Shown: positions 11,161 through 23,674 of the stretch, in pieces
How the letters are laid out: the number at the start of each line of letters is the position of its first letter
Position numbering within the stretch: position 1 is the stretch's first letter
The notes under the pieces: generated by a model
The model's input: the letters and a program-made list of their open reading frames with translations, nothing else
What the model was told of the DNA's origin: nothing
Databases searched by the model: none
Source: Miscanthus floridulus
Taxonomy: Eukaryota; Streptophyta; Magnoliopsida; Poales; Poaceae
DNA: 64,000 bases
NCBI RefSeq assembly: GCF_019320115.1
Contig: NC_089584.1
Location: 99,683,792-99,747,791, forward strand
Direction of reading: 5' to 3'
Made by a program: the position numbers and the translations under genes

Positions 11161-12101
11161 CAGTTGTCTGACTACTCGTCATAGTTTTCGACTACTTTGG
11201 CTACGGTGACCAACTACTCGACAACTCATGACCAAGTACTCGCAAGCTGATGCTCGGGGGCTACAACCACTGGGGTCTCCTGAGCGCAAAATGCCAGGAT
11301 CGCGCGCTGATTCTACCACGCGGCCATCAATCAAGCTAAGTCATGGTTTAATATGTTTTCAAATATTCTTTAATCATCATATATCTCTAGATATTATCCA
11401 TATGCCTTCACGGCTCTACTACAGTTGATTTACTTGGGTTGCTGAGGCCTTAATCCGTGAAGCCTACTTGCCGGAAAGGGAACCATTTTCTAGACCACGT
11501 CATCAAATAAGGAGCCCGCCCACCGTTGGCTGCCTTACTTGGCCACTACTTCATTGGGTGAGGCACACACCTCGCACTGTCTTACTCGGTTGCTGCTCTA
11601 CAAGTCACTAGGACGTCCAACTACTCAGCCACGGTGATCGACTACTCGGTTGGGGTGATCAACTACTCGACAGCTAAGGTCGACCTTGTTGCGGTGATTT
11701 GGAAATTCTAAGGTGGGGGTGATACGGGGTCTCCGGTGAGGGGACTACCCACCCGAAGCCTTTTGACGGATTATCTAGGTTGCCTTACTTGGATCGGATC
11801 ATGATCGAACGAGAAGATTTTGCGTCAGCAAGATGAGCACGAATATGAAGATGCACGTGCATATTTATATATACTTTCATTACTCAAGCGAAACAAAGGA
11901 AGTGGCATGACATACAGCAACATGCAAGAAGACATCAAGCACGCAAGCTAATTATGGAAAGTACTCGGTGGTGCAACTGTGTTGACTTGCAATGGTATAT
12001 GGATAGCCTACTGCAGTTCGCGAGTTACTTGGATACACCCTTGAGAATGTCTACAAGATCCTACATATCCTCAGAAGAGGTTTTTAGTTCTTTGAACAAC
12101 T

Positions 12102-12665
12102 CAGATTCAAGACCCTCCAACTTTTTGTTCCAAATAGCAAGAGGTTTGGGGGCTACACTCAGTGAGTGCACTTTTTCTTCCAAAAAGCGCACATCACTCA
12201 GAAGACTTCTTCAAGACAGGAGTTTTCAAACAACATAAGATTCAAGACCCTCCAACTTTTTGTTCCAAATAGTAAGAGGCTCGGGGGCTACACTCAGTGA
12301 GTGCACTTTTTCTTCCAAAAAGCGCACATCACTCAGAAGACTTCTTCAAGATAGGAGTTTTCAAACAACATAAGATTCAAGACCCTTCAACTTTTTGTTC
12401 CAAATAGCAAGAGGCTCAGGGGCTACACTCAGTGAGTGCACTTTTTTCTTCGAAAAAGCGCACGTCACCAAGAAGACTTCTTCAAAACAGACCACTTCAA
12501 GGCCTCACGACAAAAAGAACCCGGACCGAGCTATATCCGAGTTCTTTTTGATAAAGAACCCAGGTATATGCTCGGGAGCCCTTCGATGAAGAATCAGAGC
12601 AATTTCAAGACAAGACCCTCTAGCTCCTTGTTCCAAATAGCAAGAGGCTTGGGGGCTACACCCAG
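12102..12665. repeat. 135-bp tandem repeat, about three and a half copies
   Basis: Copies begin at 12106, 12241 and 12376 with a 135-base step, marked by TTCAAGACCC, TTGTTCCAAATAGCAAGAGG and TTGGGGGCTACAC. A partial fourth copy starts near 12604 after a ~110-bp unrelated block with an internal AAAGAAC/GTTCTTT pairing. Each unit contains a GGGGGCTACA word resembling the polypurine tract before the 3' LTR. Confidence 0.9.
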
Positions 12666-12830
12666 ATGGGAGTACTTTTTTCTTCAAAAAGCACTCACCA
12701 CTCAAAGATTCCAAGAAGCGCTACATGGTTTCACTCAAGAAAGCACTCGAACGACGCTTGTTTCTGCTCGGCAAGACCTAAAGGAACAAGATGAGGCTTC
12801 CAGAGCTCAACCATGAAGTGCTCGGGGGCT

Positions 12831-13219
12831 TGTCGATACGGGACCTACGGGATACCCCATAAGGAAGGGAGAAGACCTAGTCTAACTAGGATTCTTTCCA
12901 TGTAATCTTAGTAGTAGTATTATTCTATAGTCCTACTAGGAACTCTCATTGTAAACCGACTAGGACTCTGGCCTGCTAACTATATAAAGGAGGGCGGAGT
13001 TCCTGGAGAAGGATAGAGATAACACAACACTTTACAATCAATCCAATGCAAAGGCTAATGCTGACTGGACGTAGGGCTATTACTCGATCATGATCGAGGG
13101 CCTAAACCAGGATAAACCGACTATCTCTTGCGTTTACCATCAAGTTCTGCATACGCTAAAGCCCAAACAAACTGCCCTGGGTACCCCCGTGGCAGGCTAT
13201 CGGTGGTGAAACATCGATA
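12831..13219 (+). repeat. 3' LTR of gag-only element
   Basis: 389 bp starting TGTCGATACGGG and ending AACATCGATA, followed by the CAACC duplication. TATA box at 12981-12988. Confidence 0.92.
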
Positions 13220-13319
13220 CAACCAAACACACCTAGGTGCATGGTTTGGGCATGTATGAAACCAGATGGGACAGGGACTCCATCCTAGCTCACTATCGAA
13301 GGAGCAACAAATCACCCCC

Positions 13320-13522
13320 TTATAGACCACCAGCTCTAGGCAAATCATCGGAGACCAATTCGGTTACAAAGTTTGGTGCCTGGCACTAGAACACATTCCC
13401 TCCATTAGGAGAGGCTGCTACACCATGGTTGGCCAAGCAATTGGCCACCCAATTATAGGTTTTAGGACAAGTTGAAATGGAACAGGAAACAAAATTGTTT
13501 GCCATCATTACCTGAATTTGTC
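13320..13522 (-). pseudogene. LINE piece D: end of the RNase H domain
   Basis: On the minus strand this reads the last part of a type I RNase H-like domain (NNFVSCSISTCP, then WVANCLANHG and ELVSDDLPRAGG) to a TAA at 13320-13322. It is continuous in sense with the piece at 28490-29116. The two are separated by the MITE and the Copia element. In plant L1-type LINEs this domain follows reverse transcriptase and a zf-RVT motif. The bases 13225-13319 would be 3' flank, into which the gag-only element inserted. One in-frame stop is present in the FVTELVS region. Confidence 0.7.
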
Positions 13523-13525
13523 TAA

Positions 13526-13653
13526 GGCCCCATTCGCTTTGCTGAAAAAATAAGCCAAAACACTATTCTGGCTGATTTGTTGTGAGAGAAAAACACTGTT
13601 TCGGCTGGAAAAATAAGCTGAAAATGATGGATTATAAGAGAAGCGAACAGGGC
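13526..13653. mobile_element. Tourist/Harbinger-like MITE
   Basis: A 128-bp element with inverted ends GGCCCCATTCGCTT and AAGCGAACAGGGC. Its internal text (GGCTGATTTGTTGTGAGAG) is one I know from abundant grass MITEs. A TAA duplication lies at 13523-13525. The matching TAA and the last C of the right end are found across the Copia element at 28489-28492, so the Copia inserted into the MITE's final bases. Confidence 0.85.
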
Positions 13654-15117
13654 TAAAAGCATCTAGGCTCCTAGTTGGGTTTCGGTGATTAATGATAATA
13701 CATAATTACTATGACTAATGTGTGTTTTGTAGAGGCAATTAAGTTAGGTCATGGTAATGGCAATTTATTGGGCAATCATGGTTGTCATGCCCCTACGATG
13801 GAAATCGTTTTGGTTTTCAAAGGATGGGCAACAAGGTTAAGGATGGACTAGTTCTAAGTGTCGTTTGGAGTTGAAGAGACACTTAGAGTAGTTTAGGACT
13901 TTGTTTTTCCTTTGGCCATACTATTAAGGGGGGTACGGATAGGTAGCTTGACCTAGGTGAGTCTAGTGGGTTAGGTGTGGTGCACACTTGCTAAATCTAG
14001 CAATAGGTAGCTCCAAAATAGCCCTTAGATCAATTGGAGCAAACTTCATTCACATATGATCGAGAGTTGGAAGTGAATGGAGGGTCAAATGCTGATTGGA
14101 CGCTGGTTTCGATGTGACTGGACGCTGGCGTAGAGTTTGGTCTATTCATTTGATCAAGGTGAAATTGTCTGGCGTGACCGGACACTGAGAGGTGAGTGAC
14201 CGGACGCTAGGTGCCAGCATCCGATCGACTCTAGTAAGGTTCTAGAGAGGGAAAATCATGACCGGACGTGCCCGGTCAGTGCTGACCGGACGTTGTCCAG
14301 CGTCTGGTCACAACGTAAACACTGGGTTTCAGGGAGAACTGACCAGAGCGTCCGGTCACCCCGTAGAGGCACATAACAGTTCATTTTGAACACGGGTGTA
14401 TAAATACTTCCTCCATTCATGTGAGGGGATACTTTTGCTCATTCCAACAGCAAAGAAACACCATTGAGAGTGCCAAGAAGAGCAAGGTCCTAGTGAGGTG
14501 ATTGAGATTTGAGAATCCCAAAGAGAGCCCTCATTAGTGAAAGCAAGAGTAGCAAAGTGTGCATCCACCCTTCTCATTAGGCTTGTCGTGGTCAAGTGAG
14601 AGTTTGTGCTTGTTACTCTTAGTGATTGCCATCACCTAGACAGCTTGGTAGTGATTGAGAGCTTGGTGATCATCCAGCGGAGCTTATGGATGACCCAACT
14701 CAAGTTGTGAGCGGTTGTGGGTGATTCACCGTGATGGAGTGTCAAAGAATCAACCCATAGAGAGCACTTGATCCTAGTGTGGATCAAGGGGGAGGTACAC
14801 CTTTGCGCGGGTGCTCCAACAAGGACTAGTGGGGAGTGGCGACTCTACGATACCTCAGCAAAATATCGCTACGTTCCTCCTTCTCTCTCTACTTTGAGCA
14901 TTTACTTTGAGCAATTCAATTCTTGTCTTTACATTCATAGAATTTCCATGCTAGAGTAGGATTAGAACTTAGGTTGTAAGACTTTTTGTGCAGTAGAATA
15001 TTATAAATACTTTCTAGGCACAAGGGATGAAGTTGGGCTAACCGTAGGGTTTAATTATTGCAAAGAAATTTAGAATTAGCCCAATTCACCCCCCTCTTGG
15101 GCATCTTGATCCTTTCA
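13654..15117 (+). repeat. 5' LTR of the Copia element
   Basis: Starts TAAAAGCATCTAGG (the usual TG appears as TA, also in the 3' copy) and ends GATCCTTTCA. A TATA-like TATAAATA is at 14399-14406. Between about 14097 and 14355, just before the TATA word, lie repeated ACCGGACGCT / AGCGTCCGGT half-sites, more decayed than in the 3' LTR (many CG to TG or CA). Confidence 0.88.
14399..14406 (+). promoter_or_regulatory. TATA box of the Copia LTR
   Basis: TATAAATA immediately after the palindromic-motif cluster. The same word occurs in the 3' LTR at 27769-27776. Confidence 0.6.
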
Positions 15118-15119
15118 AT

Positions 15120-15132
15120 TGGTATCAGAGCC
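15120..15132 (+). other. Primer-binding site, initiator tRNA-Met
   Basis: TGGTATCAGAGCC, the standard Copia primer site, two bases after the LTR end. Confidence 0.9.
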
Positions 15133-15170
15133 TCGTGCTCACATTTTTAGACTTAACCATCTAGAGAAAG

Positions 15171-17381
15171 ATGTCTCACGGGGATGGTCCTTCTCCTATC
15201 TTTGAGGGGGATGATTTTCCTTATTGGAAAATCTGCATGGAGACGTATTTAGAAGCTCTAAATGTTGGAATACTTAGAGCCGTCTCACAAGGCTTCCCAA
15301 AACCTCAGGATGCTACACACCTACAAGGCGATGAGGTGAATTACGAGAAATGGAATGCAAAGACTCGAAACACCATCTTTAGAGGCCTTTGCAAAGATGT
15401 GTTTAACCAGGTGAGGAACCACAAAGATGCCCATGCACTATGGTCGGATATTTGTGCGCTCCATGAGGGAACAAAGAGCAAGCATGAGGAACGCTATCAT
15501 CTTGTCATGAAAAAGCTAAATTTATTTGAGATGCTTCTCAAAGAGAGTGCTAATAAAATGTACTCACGCTTGAATGTTCATGTAGAGAAAGTCAATGGGC
15601 TTGGACTTACTCAAATATAACCATCCGACATTGTAAGAAAAATCTTGAGTGTCCTCTCCATTGACAAATATGGGCATATTATGACCGTGCTTCATCAAGG
15701 TGATCTTTCCACCGCTACACCAACACAAATCTTGGGAAAGATCAATGCTCATGAGATGTATATGCACATCACACCACAAGATGGCTCATCCTCTAACAAA
15801 AAGAAAGACAAGGACTTAGCATTCAAAGCTAGCCAAGAGAAGGGCAAAGCAAGGCTTGAGTATGAGAGCTCAAGTGATGATGAAGTTGATGATGCTAGTC
15901 TTGCTCTCATGATGAGAAGAATCACCAAGATGCTAAAGAAGCTTAACAAGAGTGGCATCAAGTTTGATGGCAAGAAAAAGAAGTTCTTCACTAGCTCTAG
16001 AAGGAAGCCAATCTCAGAGATAGATTGCTACAATTGTGCAGAACTTGGTCATCTAGCACACCAATGCACAAAGCCCAAGAAAGACAAGTACAAGAACAAG
16101 TACAAGGGCAAGAAAGATGACTCAAGTAATGAAGAAGAAGATGAGAAGAAGAAGAACAAACCATACAAGAAGAAAGATGGCAAGAAGAAGGACTTCCACA
16201 AGAAGAAGAAGAATGGGAAGGCCTACATCGTCGGTGATTGTCTCACAGACATTGATTTATCAAGTTGCTCATCCAATGATGATAGTGATAATGAGAAGGT
16301 GACTGTCATTGTGATTGACTCTTCATCATCTTCACCAACACCACCGCTATCATCCTCTACACACCTATGCCTTATGGCCAAGGGTGAATGAAAGGTATCA
16401 AATGATGATGATAGTAGTAGTGATGATCATGCTAACAATGATGATTGTGATAGTGATAGTGATGATGATGAATTTAAATCACCTTCATATGATGAACTTG
16501 TCAAATTGCTAAACAAATATACTAGGACCATTAGAAATACTAGAGCTAAGAATGACAAGCTAGAAGCTAAGAATGATTCTCTTTTAGCTAAATGTGATAT
16601 AGCCGAAAAGGCTAGTGTTGAGCTTAAAGAAGCAAATGATGCTATATCATCCAAACTCAAGGAGCTCAAATCTTCTAAGAAAGAGCTTAAAGAAAAACAT
16701 GATAAACTTGAGAGGATACATAATGAGCTCATCACTAGCCATAATATGCTAAAAGAAGAATATACTACTCTTAAGATTAATCATGATAATCTTGTTATTG
16801 CTCAAGAATTTTTATCCAATGAGCCACATGATGCTAGTAACAATGTTGTTAAGATTGATATAGCTACATCATGTGATGATTTGATCATTGAGAGCATTGA
16901 GCAAAGTTCTAGTAGCAAGGGCAAGCAAGTGGTTGAGACCGATAATTATGATGAGTATGTCAAGCTCAAGAATGATAATAAAAAGCTAAAGAAAGATCAT
17001 GAAGAGCTCAAAACCACCAACACCATAGTGCTAGAAACTCTTGATCATGATGGTGATTTGATTCTTGAGAATGAGAAGTTAATAGAAGAGAACAAGAAGC
17101 TCAAGGAAGAGAAAATAATGATGCCCTCAATAAAGAGAATAAGAAGCTCAAATTAGAGAAAGAGCATCTCAAGATTGGATTGAGCAAGTTCACAAGAGGC
17201 AAGCATCTTTAAAGTGAGCTACTAATGAACACCGTCATGAAGATAGATAGAAGTGGCATTGGGTACTTGGTAAACCAAGAGAAGAAGGCTCAAGCTCAAC
17301 AACAACACAAGTCAAAGCCAAAGACAAAGAGATGTTTTGAGTGTGGATAAGAAGGCCACTTTGCCCATGAATGCCAAACTC
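15171..17381 (+). pseudogene. Copia gag (capsid and nucleocapsid), broken
   Basis: Starts at ATG 15171, 51 bases behind the primer site. Residues 1-150 are the gag domain (FPYWKICMETYLEA, ALWSDICALHEG). After an in-frame TAA (15618-15620) come a Lys-rich segment and a zinc knuckle CYNCAELGHLAHQC near 16027. A TGA at 16389-16391 is followed by a long coiled-coil of K/E/L heptads (about 16500-17150). A frameshift near 17120 and a TAA at 17210 precede a second knuckle near 17336 (CFECG, then a TAA at 17348, then EGHFAHEC). Two knuckles flanking a long coiled coil is the usual layout for Opie/SIRE gag. It would coat genomic RNA in particles. Stops make it non-functional. All gag-pol stops are TAA or TGA. 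Confidence 0.85.
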
Positions 17382-17395
17382 CACCACCACAACCC

Positions 17396-18745
17396 TTGCT
17401 CAAGCATGCTAGACCTTTTGCTTTCAATGCTCATTACATGCTTAGAAAAGATTCTAGTGGGAAGATGAAACTCATGTTCTTAGGACCTCCCAACAAGAAT
17501 AGGCCTAAGAAAATTTGGGTAGCAAAGTCACTTGTTGAGAAGGTGAAGGCCCCTCAACAAATTTGGGTTCCTAAAGCTTAATCTCTTGTGTGTAGGTGAA
17601 CTACAAGACCGATGGAAGTCATTGGGTAATTGATAGTGGTTGCACACAACATATGACCGGTGATCCTTTTATGTTCACCTCACTAGATGAAGAAGTAGAT
17701 GAACAAGAAAGAATCATATTTGGAGATAATTCAAAGGGCAAGGTTAAAGGATTGGGTAAAGTGGCAATATCAAATGATCATTCTATCTCAAATGTGCTAT
17801 ATGTTACTTTTATTGAGCTTCAACTTGCTATCTATTGGACAATTGTGTGATCTTGGCTTCCAATGCTTGTTTACCGAGAAGGAAATTGTTGTATCTAAGA
17901 AGGATGATGATCAAGTGATATTCAAAGGATTTAGATACAACAACCTATATCTAGTGGATTTTACCTCTGAAGATGCTAATTTGAAGACTTGTCTATTCAC
18001 CAAAACAACACTTGGGTGGCTATGGCATAGAAGACTTGCTCATGTTGGGATGAGCTCACTCAAGAAGCTAATGAAGAATAATTTGGTGAGAGGGTTGAAG
18101 GATGTGAAGTTTGAAAAGGACAAGCTTTGTAGTGCATGTCAAGCTGGCAAGCAAGTTGCAAAAACTCATCCAACAAAAGCTTTAATGTCAACCACAAGAG
18201 TGCTAGAGCTTCTTCACATGGACTTATTTGGACCTACAACATACAAGAGTTTAGGAGGAAATCTTTATTGTCTTCTAATTGTTGATGACTATTTAAGATA
18301 CACATGGGTGTTCCTCCTTCATGACAAATCTGAAGTTGCATCATACTTCAAGAAGTTTGCCAAGAGAGCACAAAATGAATTTGAAGTGAAGCTCAAGAAG
18401 ATTAGAAGTGACAACGACAAAGAATTTGACAACACAAAGATAGAAGCCTATTGTGATGAAGTTGGGATCAAGCATGAGGTCTCTACAACATATACTCCTC
18501 AACAAAATGATGTAGTGGAGAGAAAGAACCAGGCATTGATCACACTAGTAAGAACAATACTTGATGAGTACAACACCCCCGAAGCTCTATGGGTGGAAGC
18601 TATCAACACCGCATGCTATGCATCCAACCGCCTATTCCTTCAAAAGTTTCTTGGCAAGACACCTTATGAGTTGCTCAATGGGAAGAAGTCGGACGTCTCC
18701 TTCTTTAGGGTGTTTGGTTACAAATGCTACATCTACAAGAAGTGA
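17396..18745 (+). pseudogene. Copia protease and integrase region, broken
   Basis: The aspartic protease core WVIDSGCTQHMTG lies near 17623-17661 in one frame. A shift near 17830 leads into the long frame to 18745. That frame holds the gag-pre-integrase zinc motif (HRRLAHVGMSSLKK, then CSACQAGK at about 18030-18150). The integrase core follows, with the three acidic residues in MDLFGP, RSDNDKEFDN and TPQQNDVVERKNQ. The frame stops at a TGA (18743-18745) just before a segment that continues in the same frame, so this stop probably arose from CGA. Integrase would join the cDNA to host chromosomes. The order protease-integrase-reverse transcriptase defines Copia. Confidence 0.88.
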
Positions 18746-20823
18746 CAACACCTAGAGAAGTTTCAAAGACGTTATGATATTGGTTTTCTTGTTGGTTACT
18801 CATTAAAGTCCAAAGCATATAGAGTATTTAATCATGCCACCGGCTTGGTTGAAGAAACATATGATGTGGAATTTGATGAATCTAACGGCTCCCAAGGAGC
18901 ACATGAGAATCTTGATGATGTAGGTGATAAACCATTAAGGAAGGCTATGAACAACATTCCAATTGAAGACATCAAGCCTAATGATGATGAAGATGATGTA
19001 CAAGTGATCAATCCACCTTCTTCATCAAGTGTGCCACAAGATGGTGATAAAGATAGGAGAGTAGAAAATGAAGACATTCATGTCTCCCATGAGCAAATGG
19101 TGACACAAGCACATAATATTGATGCTCCACAACCTCCTCCTCAAGTGATTGATAGAAGAAATTCACCTCTACTACAAGCTCATCCACAAGACCTCATCAT
19201 AGGGAGTCCATCAAAGGGAGTAATGACTCACTCTCAAAAGCCTGCTTCATTTATTGAACATTACTCTTTTGTCTCTTACTTTGAGCCTACTAAGGTAGAA
19301 GAAGCTCTTCAAGATCTGGATTGGATAAATGCCATGCATGAAGAGTTGAACAACTTCACTTGCAATAAAGGTGGACTCTTGAAGAGCGACCACAAGGTGC
19401 AAGAGTCATTGGAACAAAGTGGGTGTTCCGCAACAATCAAGATAATCAAGGCATTATTGTGAGGAACAAGGTAAGACTAGTTGCAAAGGGGTTCTCTCAA
19501 GTTGAAGGTTTGGATTTTAGAGAGACCTTTGCACTGGTTGCAAGACTAGAAGCCATTTGTATCCTCCTTGCATATGCATCACATCATAAAATGAAATTAT
19601 ATCAAATGGATATGAAAAGTGCATTTTTAAATGGCTTTATTAATGAACTAGTCTATGTTGATCAATCTCCCTGGTTTGAAAACTCTAGATATCCTAATCA
19701 TATTTATAGGTTGTCTAAGGCGCTATATGGGCTTAAGCAAGCTCTAAGAGCTTGGTATGATCGCCTTTGAGACTTCTTCATTGTGAAGGGCTTCACCATT
19801 AGGAAGGTCAACACCACACTATTCACCAAGAAGCTTGATGGACATATCTTCATTTGTCAAGTGTATATTGATGATATCATCTTTGGATCATCAAATGAAG
19901 ATTCTTGCAAAAAGTTTGGTGAATTGATGTCGAAGGAGTTCGAGATGTCAATGGTTGGAGAACTTACATTCTTTCTTGTTTTTCAAGTCAAGCAAATGAG
20001 AGAAGGGATTTTCATCTCTCAAGAGAAATATACAAATGATCTTCTCAAGAGATTCAAGATGGATGAATATAAGCCAATCAAGACACCAATGCCAACTAAT
20101 GGACATCTCGACCTAGATGAGGGAGGTAACACGGTTGATTAAACTCTCTACCGCTCTATGATTGGTAGCTTGTTATATTTAACCGCATCTAGGTCTGACA
20201 TCATGTTTAGTGTGTGTATGTGTGCTAGATTTCAAGCTAATCCTAAGGAAACTTATTTGATTGCCGTTAAAAGAATCCTTAGGTATCTTAAGCACACACC
20301 AAACATTGGTCTTTGGTATCCCAAAGGAGCTATATTTGAATTAGTTGGCTATTCCGATTTGGATTATGCCGGTTGTAAAGTTGATAGAAAAAGCACATCC
20401 GAAGGGTGCCATTTGCTTGGTAGATCACTTGTGTCTTGGTCCTCCAAGAAACAAAATAGTGTGGCTTTGTCCACCGTCAAAGCGGAATATATTGCCGCGG
20501 GTGATTGTTGTGCACAAATACTTTATATGAAACAAACTTTGCTAGACAATGGTGTAGTTCTAGAAAAGGTACCTCTTTTGTGCGACAATGAAAGTGCAGT
20601 AAAACTTGCAAATAATCCAGTTCAACACTCTCGCACCAAGCACATAGATATCCGCCATCACTTTCTTAGAGATTATGTTGCAAAGAATGATATTTCATTA
20701 GAAGGTGTAAGGACCGAGGATCAATTGACGGATATCTTCACTAAACCACTAGATGAGGCGACTGTTTGTCGATTGCGGAATGAGCTCAATGTTCTTGATT
20801 TTAGCAACTTCACTAAAAAATGA
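18746..20823 (+). pseudogene. Copia reverse transcriptase and RNase H, broken
   Basis: After an acidic linker (18845-19300) the reverse transcriptase starts near 19300, shifts frame near 19420, and shows RLVAKGFSQVEGLDF, MDMKSAFLNG, ALYGLKQA and the catalytic YIDDIIFGSSN (about 19860). A TGA at 19768-19770 and a TAA at 20140-20142 interrupt the frame. RNase H follows (GYSDLDYAGC, SWSSKKQNSVALSTVKAEY, RTKHIDIRHHF) and the frame ends naturally at TGA 20821-20823. These enzymes copy the element RNA to DNA in the particle. The Gln codons here are mostly CAA, unlike the third ORF downstream. Confidence 0.88.
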
Positions 20824-21691
20824 GCTTGTGTTGTCCTTTGCATTACATTGTAATATACAACATGTTTACTTTATGGTAATGCACTTAGGGCTTGTCTAAC
20901 ATGGTTAAGATAACCGCCGTAAAGCGTGTGAAGAAGCTTAACCTTAGATCAAACTTGACAAGCAACTAGACTTACTTTTCAAGTATTGCATTGCATATGT
21001 ATGAATGTTGCTTTGTCGTTTATCTTCAATTGCCCTCTCATTGCCCATTTTCTTAAAAAGAATTATAGCCTAAGGCAAAATATTTTGAAAAATGAGGGTT
21101 TGAGAGAGGTCACTCATATCAGTCCTAATTGGTGTTTATTTGGATCTTATTGAAGTTGGGACTTGATTGGGAATAGGCAGCATGAAAGACTTTGAAGATT
21201 TGCTGGAAAAAGAGTGATCGGACGCTGCACTGGACTCTGAAGTCCAGCGTCCGGTTAGTTCATAGGAGGTGAACCTGCTACGATGGAGTGACCAGACTCT
21301 GTTGTTCAACGTCCGATCAAGTAAAGGTGATCAAGGCAGTGAGGATCAGACTCTAGCTACATCCGATTGGGGTTCACCGGACGCGTCCGGTCACAGCTCC
21401 AGAGGTTTTGGACCTCTCTAAAGTCGACCAGACTCTAGGTGGCAGCGTCCGGTCGTTGCCATCGGAGCATCCAGTCAGTAGATAACGTGTGGGTTCTGAA
21501 CTCTCTGTTCTTTCCTTATCTGTCACGGTGGGCCACCTCATATAACCGTAGCGTCACCTTGACCTAGCCCCACATCCGCGCCGACATCATCGAACCCTAG
21601 CCACGCTGTGCTCCACGCCGCCACATCCCGTGCTGCTCCCTTGCTAGCGCCTCGGTTGCGCACCATCGATGCGCTAGCGCCGCCGCACTGC
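20824..21691 (+). other. Copia post-pol non-coding region, first part
   Basis: No credible ORF. The stretch 21200-21480 holds ACCGGACGCT-type half-sites like those in the LTRs. The last 200 bases become GC-rich (CGCCGC, CCACGCC), continuing beyond the nested solo LTR at 23675. Confidence 0.6.
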
Positions 21692-23674
21692 TGAAAGCTC
21701 TAGTTTGGTTTTGGTTAATTGATGAAACCCTAAGTGCTAACCTAGTTTATCAAAGTGATTATGAGATAGGTAGCACTACTCCAAGTGATGAAGCAATGAC
21801 GAAGATCATGACAATGGTGATAGCATGGTGATGATCAAATGTTTGAACTTGGAAAAGAAGAAAGAGAAAAACAAAAGGCTCAAGGCAAAGGTATAAAATG
21901 TAGGAGCCATTTTGTTTTAGTGATCAAGACACTTAGTGAGTGTGATCATATTTAGGATAGATAGCCATACTATTAAGAGGAGTGAAACTCATATCGGAAT
22001 GCGGTTATCAAAGTGCCACTAGATGCTCTAACTCATTGCATATGCATTTAGGATCTAGTGGAGTGCTAACACCCTTGATAATATTTGTGAAAAAATGCTA
22101 ACACATGTGCGCAAGGTGTTTGCAGGGTTGAGATGGATTCGGCGCTTTTGGGAAAATGAAATGTCTATTTTCTATTGCGCCGGATGCAAAATTCTTGGTG
22201 GTTGGCACACTTGAGCAAGGGTGAAGAAGTTAGAGTTGAAATGGAGTTGATCGAAATGATGCTGGCGTCGGTCTACTGACCGGACGCTGGGTCACTCAGC
22301 GACCGGACACTGAAAGGCTGCGTCCGGTCGAGCTATCAGATGGCACAGTGGGTACGGTTGAGCACCGGACGCTGGTCTGCGTCCGGTCAAGGTGGACCGG
22401 ACGCGTCCGGTCGAAAAAACATGCCTCGGGGAGCTTACTGGAAACGACCGGACGCTGGGGCTTCAGCGTCCGGTCAGTTTTATCGAACGTGTCCGGTCAT
22501 GCTCGGGAGCTTACTAGAAACGACCGGACGCTGGGGCTTCAGTGTCCGGTCAGTTTTGACCGGAGCGTCCGGTCAGCTTCGTAGCCGTTGAAATCTGACG
22601 AACAGCATTTGAAGCTGGTGACGCGTGGCGTCCATCGAACGACCGGACGCTGAGGGCCAGCGTCCGGTCAGTATGACCGGAGCGTCCGGTCAGAGCGCGT
22701 TTTGCCCAGTGAAGGGGTATAACGGCTCTATTTGATGGGGGCTCTATATATAGCCCCATGGCCGGCTCAAGGGAGCTCTCTTGCACATTTTCATTGACAT
22801 AGCAACCTTGTGAGCTTAGCCAAAGTCCTCCCACTCATCTCCATCATTGATCCATCATCATTGTGAGATTGGGAGAGAATCCAAGTGCATTGCTTGAGTG
22901 ATTGCATCTAGAGGCACTTGGTATTCGTGTTGCGCTGCGGATTTCGCTTGTTTCTCTTGGTGGTTGCCACCACCTAGACGGTTGGAGCAGCGGTGGAGGA
23001 TCGGCACGAGTTGGTGATTGTTCGTGGCCGCCTTCGGTGATTGTGAGGGGAGTTGTACCTTCCCCGGCGGAGTGCCGAAAGGTAACTCTAGTAAATTGCT
23101 CATGTCATTGAGTTACCTCACTTGTGGGTCGGTTCTTGCGGTGTCCAATCGTGTGGACGAGGTTTGTGAAACACCTCTTAGCCGCCGAACCACCAAGTGT
23201 TGGTCGACACAACGGGGACGTAGCGTGTTGGCAAGCACGTGAACCTCGGGAGAAAATCGATTGTCTCTCTTCTTTGTCATTCTCCCGGTGATTGGCTATA
23301 TATTCATCTTGTGATTGGTTCATCCCCTACACGTCGGTATAATCACTCTACTCACTCATTTACATTCTTGCAAACTAGTTGATACAAGCTCTTTAGTGTA
23401 ATTAGAATTGAGAGCTTGCTTTATTATTTACATTCATCTAGTTGAGCTCTTTAGAGTAGCAAGGTTGAGAGCTCTTAGTGAGTAATTACATAGCTAGTTT
23501 GTGTGCCTAAGTATTCATTGCAACTAGAATTGTTGGATAGGTGGCTTGCAACCCTTGTAGAGCTAGAGCAAGTTTGCATTGCGCTATTTGTCATACTAAT
23601 CAAATTGCTCTAGTTGATTTGTAGATTTTTAAATAGGCTATTCACCCCCCCTCTAGCCATATTAGGACCTTTCA
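21692..23674 (+). mobile_element. Solo LTR of a second Copia family, nested
   Basis: A 1983-bp segment starting TGAAAGCTCTAGTTTGG and ending TAGGACCTTTCA, flanked by ACTGC (21687-21691) and ACCGC (23675-23679), a 5-bp TSD with one transition. No internal domain. It resembles the host element's LTR in plan: an early A/T-rich part, a dense cluster of ACCGGACGCT / AGCGTCCGGT half-sites (22270-22690), then a TATA word (22744-22751) and a T-rich 3' part. Confidence 0.88.
22270..22690. repeat. Cluster of inverted ACCGGACGCT / AGCGTCCGGT half-sites
   Basis: At least fifteen half-sites in both orientations, several fused as perfect or near-perfect palindromes (GACCGGACGCGTCCGGTC near 22395, GACCGGAGCGTCCGGTC near 22558 and 22675). 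The cluster sits directly upstream of the TATA word of the solo LTR. Related clusters are in the host Copia LTRs (14097-14355, 27505-27730) and its interior (21200-21480). Confidence 0.9.

Larger units (their letters stand above)
8113..13219 (+). mobile_element. Complete gag-only LTR retrotransposon
   Basis: Two 389-bp LTRs (8113-8501 and 12831-13219) enclose a 4.3-kb interior, and the whole is flanked by a 5-bp duplication CAACC (8108-8112 and 13220-13224). The primer site TGGCGCGCCAGGTAGGGG begins at 8504 and a G-rich CTCGGGGGCT tract precedes the 3' LTR. The interior has gag remnants, then two different tandem-repeat arrays, and no protease, reverse transcriptase or integrase. It therefore fits a non-autonomous element (TR-GAG or LARD type) that would depend on a Gypsy partner. 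The shared primer site suggests a partner related to the 52508 element. The target was the 3' flank of the LINE. Confidence 0.9.
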
